The position numbers and the translations under genes were made by a program. A stretch of DNA of 11,289 nucleotides from positions 1-11,289 of the forward strand of contig JAUVGT010000132.1 in the NCBI GenBank assembly GCA_030593645.1, read 5' to 3'. Below, one piece after another: positions 5,949-11,289 of this stretch (position 1 is the first letter of the stretch; the number at the start of each line of letters is the position of its first letter). Under the pieces are notes generated by a model, which saw only the letters and a program-made list of their open reading frames with translations, did not search any database and was not told the DNA's origin. Source of the DNA: Deltaproteobacteria bacterium (GTDB lineage: Bacteria > Desulfobacterota > Desulfobacteria > Desulfobacterales > JAUVGT01).

Positions 5949-7184
5949 ATGAAAGAGTTTTTTAAAGTAAAAGAACTGGACCAGGTTTTTAAGTATATTC
6001 CGGATTTTATACAGGTTGAGAATGAAAGGGTCTCTTTACCTGAAACCACTGGCAGAGTTCTCGCGGAAGATATTGTTTCCGGACATGATCTGCCGGATTT
6101 TTCAAGATCTACCATGGATGGATACGCGGTGAGTGCTTCATCGACTTTCGGCGCGAGTGAGGGGAATCCTGCTTACCTGACGGTTATAGGATCCATCGCG
6201 ATGGGTGAGTCTCCAGGCCTTTCAATCGGACCCGGTGAAACCTGCAGGATTTCGACCGGCGGCATGCTGCCGGGAGGGTCCGACAGCGTGGTGATGATCG
6301 AACACACAGAGATTATAGATAAAACAACCATAGAAGTATATAAAAGCGTCGCGCCCGGTCAGCACGTAGTATTGGCTGGAGAAGATATTAAGAATGGGGA
6401 GGTCATTCTTTCCAGCGGTATGATGCTGAGGTCCCAGGAAACCGGTCTCCTGGCAGCATTCGGGAAAGAGAATGTGAACGTATTTAAAAAACCTGTGGTC
6501 GGTATCATATCCACGGGAGATGAAGTAGTCCCTGTTGACCAAAAACCCGGCCCCGGCCAGATACGGGATGTCAACAGTTACACGCTTTCGGGCTTTGTGA
6601 AAACGGCGGGTTGTGTTCCGGTCATGTATGGTATTGTGGAGGATGATTATCATGCCCTTTATGCGAAATGCTATAAAGCGTTGAACGACTCGGATGTGGT
6701 TTTGATATCGGGCGGCAGTTCAGTGGGAACAAGAGATTTTACCATCGATGTTCTTTCCAATCTTCCGGATGCCGGGATATTGGTTCATGGCGTTTCAATC
6801 AGTCCGGGGAAACCGACAATACTTGCCAGGGCTAAAGAGAAGGCAATCTGGGGTCTTCCCGGTCATATTGTATCCGCAATGGTCGTATTTAAAATGGTGG
6901 TGCAGCCGTTTATCGAGCATATAGCCGGGATATCTTCGCAGTATTCCGATAGAGCAATGTTCACCGCACGGCTGAGCCGGAATCTTTCATCTGCCCAGGG
7001 CCGAACCGATTTTGTCCGTGTCCGTCTGAATAAAAATGATGGGAAATTGTGGGCAGAACCGATACTCGGGAAATCCGGTCTAATCAATACAATGGTTAAG
7101 GCAGACGGTTTGATCAAAATTGATACCAACACGGAAGGCCTGGACAAAGGTACGATCGTTGAGGTGATTCCTCTGTTGATATGA
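5949..7184 (+). CDS. moeA: Molybdopterin molybdenumtransferase MoeA
   Basis: This protein of 411 residues has the full MoeA length. MoeA inserts molybdenum (or tungsten) into adenylated molybdopterin in the last step of cofactor synthesis. Key residues equivalent to the E. coli active site are visible: D57 in STMDGYAV (Ec D59), D146 in AGEDI (Ec D142), E192 in STGDEV (Ec E188), and D263 in SGGSSVGTRDF (Ec D259). PGKP (286-289) and GLPG (302-305) are also present. The position before PGKP, lysine in E. coli (IKPGKP), is serine 285 here. Domains in order are the MoeA N-terminal and linker (about 1-180), the MoCF/MogA-like domain (about 184-325) and the C-terminal barrel (about 335-410). A second, longer MoeA follows after 21 bp. 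The ribosome binding site is weak (TGGTGG about 10 nt upstream). Confidence 0.93.
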   Translation: MKEFFKVKELDQVFKYIPDFIQVENERVSLPETTGRVLAEDIVSGHDLPDFSRSTMDGYAVSASSTFGASEGNPAYLTVIGSIAMGESPGLSIGPGETCRISTGGMLPGGSDSVVMIEHTEIIDKTTIEVYKSVAPGQHVVLAGEDIKNGEVILSSGMMLRSQETGLLAAFGKENVNVFKKPVVGIISTGDEVVPVDQKPGPGQIRDVNSYTLSGFVKTAGCVPVMYGIVEDDYHALYAKCYKALNDSDVVLISGGSSVGTRDFTIDVLSNLPDAGILVHGVSISPGKPTILARAKEKAIWGLPGHIVSAMVVFKMVVQPFIEHIAGISSQYSDRAMFTARLSRNLSSAQGRTDFVRVRLNKNDGKLWAEPILGKSGLINTMVKADGLIKIDTNTEGLDKGTIVEVIPLLI

Positions 7185-7205
7185 GAAGGTTATCTGGAGA
7201 TCTGA

Positions 7206-9134
7206 ATGGGAACAAAACGTAGTATATATCTTAAAATGAAGACCCTTGACGAAGCGCGTGAAATCGTTTTTAAACGGTTTTCAAATACCGGGTCAATGTC
7301 CGGAGAAAAAATCAATGTGCCGGATGCTGTAGGAAGAGTGCTGGCCGCGTCGGTTCCCGCGCGGTTATCCGCCCCGAATTTTCACGCCGCGGCAATGGAT
7401 GGCATCGCTGTAAGAGCGTTAAATACTTTTGGCGTTAGTGAAACACAGCCGAAAGAATTGAAAATCGGTAGAGATGCTTTTTATTTGAATACCGGCCATG
7501 TCATGCCTGAAAACACTGATGCCGTGGTTATGATCGAAAATGTGAATGTGATCGATGAAGATCTGGTTGAAATCGAAGCACCGGTATTTCCATGGCAGAA
7601 TGTCCGCAAGATGGGGGAAGATATTGTGGCCACTGAACTTCTTTTTCCCCAGAATCATGTGGTAACGCCATATTGTGTCGGCGCACTTCTTTCCGGTGGT
7701 ATTTTTTCGGTTCGGGTCAGAAAAAAACCCAAAGTCCTTATTATTCCGACAGGCTCTGAACTGATAAACTGGCAAGATATGGACATCAGTCAACTTCAGC
7801 CGGGTCAGGTACTTGAAACAAACTCTTATGTGATCGGAAAACTTCTTGAATCCTGTGGGGCAGTTTATGAACGTCATGAAAAGATACAGGACAATTTAGA
7901 TGAAATCAGCCGGGCAGTGGCTGACGCCGTAAAAAAGGATTTTAATATTGTCCTGATCCTGGGTGGTTCATCCGCCGGATCTGAAGATTATGCAAAAGGA
8001 GTTATCACCGGGCTTGGAGACGTGCTTGTGCATGGTGTCACCATTATGCCGGGTAAACCGGTTATTATCGGTGATGTCAAATCCAAACCGGTGTTCGGGA
8101 TACCGGGCTATCCGGTTTCGGCAATCATAGCCTTTGAGCAATTTGTTCGACCCTTGATTTATGACATGCTGGGTCAGCCTGACCCGCAGCGGACAGAAGT
8201 ACAGGTGGAGTCGACACGAAAAATCGCTTCCAAACTCGGTGTGGAAGAATTTCTTCGGGTCAAACTTGGTCTGGTGGGAAGCAGGATAGTGGCTACCCCG
8301 CTTCCCAGGGGTTCGGGAAGCATTACTTCTATTACTGAAGCGGACGGAATGATTCGTATTCCGAACCAGGTCGAAGGGATTAATGCCGGTGAACACGTTT
8401 CAGCCGGTCTTCTCCGGCCGCTTTCGTACGTTCGAAATACAATCGTTGTTGTGGGCAGCCATGATAATACCCTGGATGTTCTGGCCGACCATATCCGGGC
8501 AGCAAACAGCAGATTGACAATTTCATCCAGCCATGTGGGGAGTATGGGTGGTTTGATGGCAATCAAAAAAGGAGTCTGTCACCTTGCAGGATCTCATCTG
8601 CTGGATACGGAAGATGGGTCCTATAATATTTCTTATATAAAAAAATATCTGGCAGATACAAAAGTCAAACTGGTCAATCTTGTGATCAGGGATCAGGGGC
8701 TGATTGTTTCCAAAGGCAATCCAAAGGTGATCAAGGGGATCGAAGATCTGGGTCGGGATGACATCACCATGATCAACAGGCAGGCCGGATCGGGAACTCG
8801 TATCCTGCTTGATTACAGACTAAAACAACTGGGTTTGAATCCTTCGGAAATTTCAGGATATGAAAATGATGAATTCACACATATGTCGGTGGCCGTGGCG
8901 GTGTTGAGCGGTACCGCTGATGTGGGTCTTGGTATATTTGCCGCGGCAAAGGCACTTGATCTCGATTTTATACCGGTTGTGACCGAGCAATATGATCTCA
9001 TTATACCGGAGAAATATTTTGAAACAGAAAACAACCAATTTTTACTGAATACGATCAGTAAGCCTGAATTTAAAAAACAGGTTGAATTACTGGGAGGATA
9101 CAGCACCGAAAAAACAGGGGTAGTGATTATTTAA
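7206..9134 (+). CDS. moeA: MoeA-type molybdopterin biosynthesis protein fused to a PBP-like (LysR-substrate-like) domain
   Basis: Of the 642 residues, 1 to about 405 form a complete MoeA. D65 lies in AMDGIAV, D139 in MGEDI, E185 in PTGSEL, D261 in GGSSAGSED, PGKP at 282-285 and GIPG at 298-301. Residues about 412-600 form a PBP-like domain that begins VVVGSHDNTLD. It contains SSHVGSMGGL (441-450), RQAGSGTR (525-532) and THMSVAVAVLSGTADVGLG, matching the oxyanion-binding-type domain found attached to MoeA in archaea and some anaerobes. There is no signal peptide or membrane segment, so this binding domain is cytoplasmic; sensing or delivering molybdate or tungstate is a reasonable inference. 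The lysine before PGKP in E. coli MoeA is methionine here (M281). The start at 7206 is preferred over the ATG at 7236 because GGAGA (7196-7200) fits it and homologues carry a similar xxxYLxMKTL N-terminus. Confidence 0.9.
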   Translation: MGTKRSIYLKMKTLDEAREIVFKRFSNTGSMSGEKINVPDAVGRVLAASVPARLSAPNFHAAAMDGIAVRALNTFGVSETQPKELKIGRDAFYLNTGHVMPENTDAVVMIENVNVIDEDLVEIEAPVFPWQNVRKMGEDIVATELLFPQNHVVTPYCVGALLSGGIFSVRVRKKPKVLIIPTGSELINWQDMDISQLQPGQVLETNSYVIGKLLESCGAVYERHEKIQDNLDEISRAVADAVKKDFNIVLILGGSSAGSEDYAKGVITGLGDVLVHGVTIMPGKPVIIGDVKSKPVFGIPGYPVSAIIAFEQFVRPLIYDMLGQPDPQRTEVQVESTRKIASKLGVEEFLRVKLGLVGSRIVATPLPRGSGSITSITEADGMIRIPNQVEGINAGEHVSAGLLRPLSYVRNTIVVVGSHDNTLDVLADHIRAANSRLTISSSHVGSMGGLMAIKKGVCHLAGSHLLDTEDGSYNISYIKKYLADTKVKLVNLVIRDQGLIVSKGNPKVIKGIEDLGRDDITMINRQAGSGTRILLDYRLKQLGLNPSEISGYENDEFTHMSVAVAVLSGTADVGLGIFAAAKALDLDFIPVVTEQYDLIIPEKYFETENNQFLLNTISKPEFKKQVELLGGYSTEKTGVVII

Positions 9135-9146
9135 GAATGAATTAAC

Positions 9147-9560
9147 ATGAACTATAAACTGATCGATCATACTGCTGATTTTGGGATTCATGTTTTTGGT
9201 TTGAATCCAAAGGATCTTTTTATAAATGCGGCATCGGCGATGTTTGAACAGATCGCGGAATCAGAGGATAAATCCTGGGAGAAAAAACATGATATAAAGA
9301 TAAGCGGTGCGGACTGGCCCGATCTAATGGTAAACTGGTTAAGGGAGCTCTTGTTTTTATGGTCCGCGAGACAGATGCTTATAAAGGATATCGATATTTC
9401 TTCCATTACCGAAACCGGGCTGGCAGCAGTGCTTGCATATGATGCTTATCATCCGGATAACCATATTCTGAAAAGCGAAATTAAAGCGGTTACATACCAC
9501 CAGATACAGGTCAAAGAATCCTCCACAGGCTGGGAAGCAAAAATTATATTTGATGTTTAG
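9147..9560 (+). CDS. Archease, RtcB ligase activator
   Basis: This protein of 137 residues matches the archease family in length and sequence. Archease promotes guanylylation of RtcB and allows multiple turnover. Family features seen are the N-terminal HTADFGIHVFG segment (8-18) with the metal-binding Asp D11, a WLRELLFLW segment (64-72), KAVTYHQIQV (113-122) containing H118, and a C-terminal FDV in which D136 would complete the divalent-metal site. It starts 12 bp after the MoeA-PBP gene and is almost certainly cotranscribed with it. Its target RtcB is the next gene, 145 bp downstream. The ribosome binding site is poor (AAGAA about 9 nt upstream), so translation may depend partly on the preceding gene. 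Confidence 0.92.
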   Translation: MNYKLIDHTADFGIHVFGLNPKDLFINAASAMFEQIAESEDKSWEKKHDIKISGADWPDLMVNWLRELLFLWSARQMLIKDIDISSITETGLAAVLAYDAYHPDNHILKSEIKAVTYHQIQVKESSTGWEAKIIFDV

Positions 9561-9577
9561 AAATGCAGGGAGCTAAC

Positions 9578-9588
9578 AGCGCAGAGCA
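9578..9588 (+). repeat. Short repeat AGCGCAGAGCA, copy 2
   Basis: These 11 nt match 4176-4186 exactly and in the same orientation. They lie within the archease-rtcB spacer, 17 nt after the archease stop codon. The short length means chance is possible, but both copies are intergenic. Confidence 0.3.
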
Positions 9589-9627
9589 TTGTAGTGGTAA
9601 CCCTTTGTGTTTGCCCAATAAAAAGAC

Positions 9628-9667
9628 AAAAACGATTGCGATACCGATTCCGACCCCGAATTCCGAT
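9628..9667 (-). repeat. Dispersed EcoRI-box repeat, copy B
   Basis: The reverse complement of this 40-nt segment contains CGGAATTCGGGG followed by TCGGAATCGGTATCGCAATC. It matches copy A at 2527-2560 except for a few substitutions and an extra AATCGG hexamer, which extends the CGGTAT/CGGAAT-like tandem pattern. It lies in the 145-bp spacer between archease and rtcB. The spacer shows no terminator or strong promoter besides this. Confidence 0.6.
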
Positions 9668-9705
9668 TTGTTAACGATCAAATAAGGACATGAGGACAAT
9701 CTATC

Positions 9706-11145
9706 ATGACACACCAACTCAAAAAAATTGATGATTACAGGTGGGAACTCCCCCAAAGCGGTGCCATGAATGTACCGGGTATGATTTACACAAGTGCGGC
9801 GTTGCAAAAAACAAAGGATATTAATGAGCCTGTACAGCAGGTGGCAAACGTGGCATCTCTTCCGGGCATATTAAAGGCTTCTTTGGCCATGCCGGATATG
9901 CACTGGGGTTACGGGTTTCCAATCGGTGGTGTGGCCGCTTTTGACTGGGAAAATGGTGTGATTTCACCGGGAGGTGTGGGTTACGACATCAACTGCGGTG
10001 TCCGTCTGGCCTCAACACATCTGGTTGAAGGTGATATCAAAGACCGCCTGGAAGATCTTGTTAACGCACTCTATCAGAATACTCCCACCGGGGTGGGTTC
10101 CACCGGCTCTGTAACGCTTTCATATTCCGAAGAAAAAAAGGTTCTGAAACAGGGGAGCCGATGGGCACTGCGGCAGGGTTTCGGGGTGGATAACGATATT
10201 GAGCGTACTGAAGACAGCGGATGTATGCCAAATGCGGATCCTGATCTGATCAGTAAAAGAGCCCTTGAAAGGGGGAAAAAACAGCTTGGGACGCTCGGGT
10301 CGGGGAACCATTTCCTTGAGGTGGGTGTGGTTGATGAAATATTCCTTCCGGAAACCGCCCGTGTCTTTGGCCTTTTTGAAGGTCAGGTTACCTTGATGCT
10401 GCATACCGGATCACGGGGATTCGGGTACCAGGTATGTGATGATTTCCTTGCGATTATGACAAAGCATGTCCACAAGCTGGGTATCAATCTACCTGACCGT
10501 CAGCTTGCATGTGCAATGATTCAATCTGATATGGGCAGGCGATATTATAACGCCATGGCCTGTGCCGCGAATTACGCATGGGCAAACCGCCAGATACTGC
10601 TCCATCAAGCGCGTGAAACTTTCCAGCGCGCGCTCAATATAAGCCCGCGTGCCCTGGGTATGAATATGGTATATGATGTGTGCCACAATATCGCGAAAAA
10701 AGAAGAGCATGTTATTAATGGTAAAAAACAAACGGTATGCGTTCATCGGAAAGGCGCAACCCGATCTTTCCCGCCCGGTCATCAATCTATTTGCAGTGAA
10801 TATCGTGATACAGGGCAACCCGTGATTATTCCCGGCGACATGGGTACAGCTTCGTATGTGATGGTGGGAACCGAAGAAGCCATGGACGAGACGTTCGGCT
10901 CCACATGCCACGGTGCCGGCCGGGTTCTCAGCAGGAAAGCCGCGAAAAAGAAAAGCCGGGGCCGTGCCATTAACCGGGAGCTTGAAGACAAGGGAATTCT
11001 GGTCAGATGGACCGGAAGGTCAACCCTGGCCGAAGAGATGCCTGACGCGTATAAAGACATATCCCAGGTTGTGGATGTGGTTGATGGCGCGGGAATATCA
11101 AAAAAAGTGGCCAGGTTAAGGCCGATAGCCGTTGTTAAAGGATAA
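9706..11145 (+). CDS. rtcB: RNA-splicing ligase RtcB
   Basis: This protein of 479 residues joins RNA 2',3'-cyclic phosphate or 3'-phosphate ends to 5'-OH ends using GTP and Mn2+. The active-site residues align almost number for number with Pyrococcus horikoshii RtcB: D94 and C97 in YDINCGVR, H202 in SGNHFLEV, H233 in LHTGSRG, H327 in VCHN, and the guanylylated histidine H402 in STCHGAGR. HRKGATRSFPPGH (347-359) and IIPGDMGT (374-381) are also intact, and there is no intein. The length and the archaeal-like numbering are of the long, archease-dependent type, consistent with the archease gene just upstream. The start at 9706 has GAGGA at 9692-9696. In bacteria RtcB serves RNA repair; no RtcR regulator or RNA substrate gene is visible here. 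A MITE-like foldback begins 5 bp after its stop codon. Confidence 0.96.
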   Translation: MTHQLKKIDDYRWELPQSGAMNVPGMIYTSAALQKTKDINEPVQQVANVASLPGILKASLAMPDMHWGYGFPIGGVAAFDWENGVISPGGVGYDINCGVRLASTHLVEGDIKDRLEDLVNALYQNTPTGVGSTGSVTLSYSEEKKVLKQGSRWALRQGFGVDNDIERTEDSGCMPNADPDLISKRALERGKKQLGTLGSGNHFLEVGVVDEIFLPETARVFGLFEGQVTLMLHTGSRGFGYQVCDDFLAIMTKHVHKLGINLPDRQLACAMIQSDMGRRYYNAMACAANYAWANRQILLHQARETFQRALNISPRALGMNMVYDVCHNIAKKEEHVINGKKQTVCVHRKGATRSFPPGHQSICSEYRDTGQPVIIPGDMGTASYVMVGTEEAMDETFGSTCHGAGRVLSRKAAKKKSRGRAINRELEDKGILVRWTGRSTLAEEMPDAYKDISQVVDVVDGAGISKKVARLRPIAVVKG

Positions 11146-11150
11146 ATTAT

Positions 11151-11275
11151 GACGGTTTCGTAAAAAGTCCAACTTCTGCGTTGTGCTGCATTTCGCAATC
11201 ATTCAACGTACTATAAGTACGCTTCATGATTACGAAATTTGCACGCCTTGAATTTGAACTTTTTACGAAACCGTC
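11151..11275. repeat. MITE-like palindromic element, copy 2 (125 bp)
   Basis: Perfect 18-bp terminal inverted repeats lie at 11151-11168 and 11258-11275, starting GACGGTTTCGTAAAAAGT. The pairing extends further with one mismatch, giving 22 of 23. The element is inverted relative to copy 1 (2335-2516). It shares with it an exact 44-nt core (11213-11256) and an exact 39-nt core (11169-11207). Internal arms 11190-11202 and 11226-11238 pair at 12 of 13 positions. The apex is the small palindrome CGTACT-ATA-AGTACG (11207-11221), where copy 1 has a 42-nt insert instead of 5 nt. It starts 5 bp after the rtcB stop, so its transcript would fold at the 3' end of the rtcB mRNA and could slow 3' decay or aid termination (inference). 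TAT stands at both borders as a possible 2-3 bp target duplication. Confidence 0.85.
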
Positions 11276-11278
11276 TAT

Positions 11279-11289
11279 TTCGGACTTTT
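11279..11289. repeat. Start of a nested outer repeat unit, cut by the window end
   Basis: TTCGGACTTTT is the exact reverse complement of AAAAGTCCGAA at 2321-2331. In both cases the segment stands exactly 3 nt outside the TIR-bounded element, on the same relative side. It is probably the beginning of the same outer half-element seen at 2309-2332 and continues beyond the window. Confidence 0.5.

Overview
The window looks like chromosomal DNA of a Gram-negative anaerobe, most likely a sulfate-reducing deltaproteobacterium (Desulfobacterales-like). This is inferred from gene content and the style of the dispersed repeats; there is no rRNA or other decisive marker. The gene set is a thioredoxin-like [2Fe-2S] ferredoxin, an AmrS-type radical SAM enzyme, two consecutive MoeA proteins (the second fused to a periplasmic-binding-protein-like domain), archease and RtcB. 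No phage genes, transposase, tRNA, rRNA or CRISPR array were seen.

Left part (1-3978). A small ferredoxin gene (83-394, +), preceded by a perfect 15-bp hairpin, converges on a minus-strand pair: a class I SAM methyltransferase (1484-2230) followed 26 bp later by amrS (444-1457). Upstream of that pair is a repeat-rich spacer (about 2267-2589). It holds a 182-bp palindromic MITE-like element with perfect 32-bp terminal inverted repeats and a second dispersed repeat. An RhlB-like DEAD-box RNA helicase (2590-3978, -) follows.

Right part (4307-11145). Six plus-strand genes run in one direction. They are a D-2-hydroxyacid dehydrogenase, an isochorismatase-fold cysteine hydrolase, moeA, a moeA-PBP fusion, archease and rtcB. 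Spacings are 27, 76, 21, 12 and 145 bp. The moeA, moeA-PBP and archease genes are close enough to be cotranscribed. RtcB follows after a spacer that carries a second copy of the dispersed repeat. The two MoeA proteins should insert metal (Mo or W) into molybdopterin. Archease activates RtcB, which ligates RNA ends bearing 2',3'-cyclic phosphate or 3'-phosphate to 5'-OH ends. The divergent spacer 3979-4306 holds a good promoter for the helicase and short palindromes.

The window ends in a second, 125-bp copy of the MITE-like element, 5 bp after rtcB and in inverted orientation to the first copy. The most unusual observation is a comparison of the two copies. Their internal cores are identical over 44 and 39 nt. 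Their terminal arms diverge after 13 shared nt, yet in each copy the left and right arms still match each other (perfectly over 32 bp in copy 1, 22 of 23 in copy 2). The foldback is therefore what is preserved. No clearly new protein system is visible; the best leads are this repeat family and the coupling of a dual-MoeA module to archease/RtcB.
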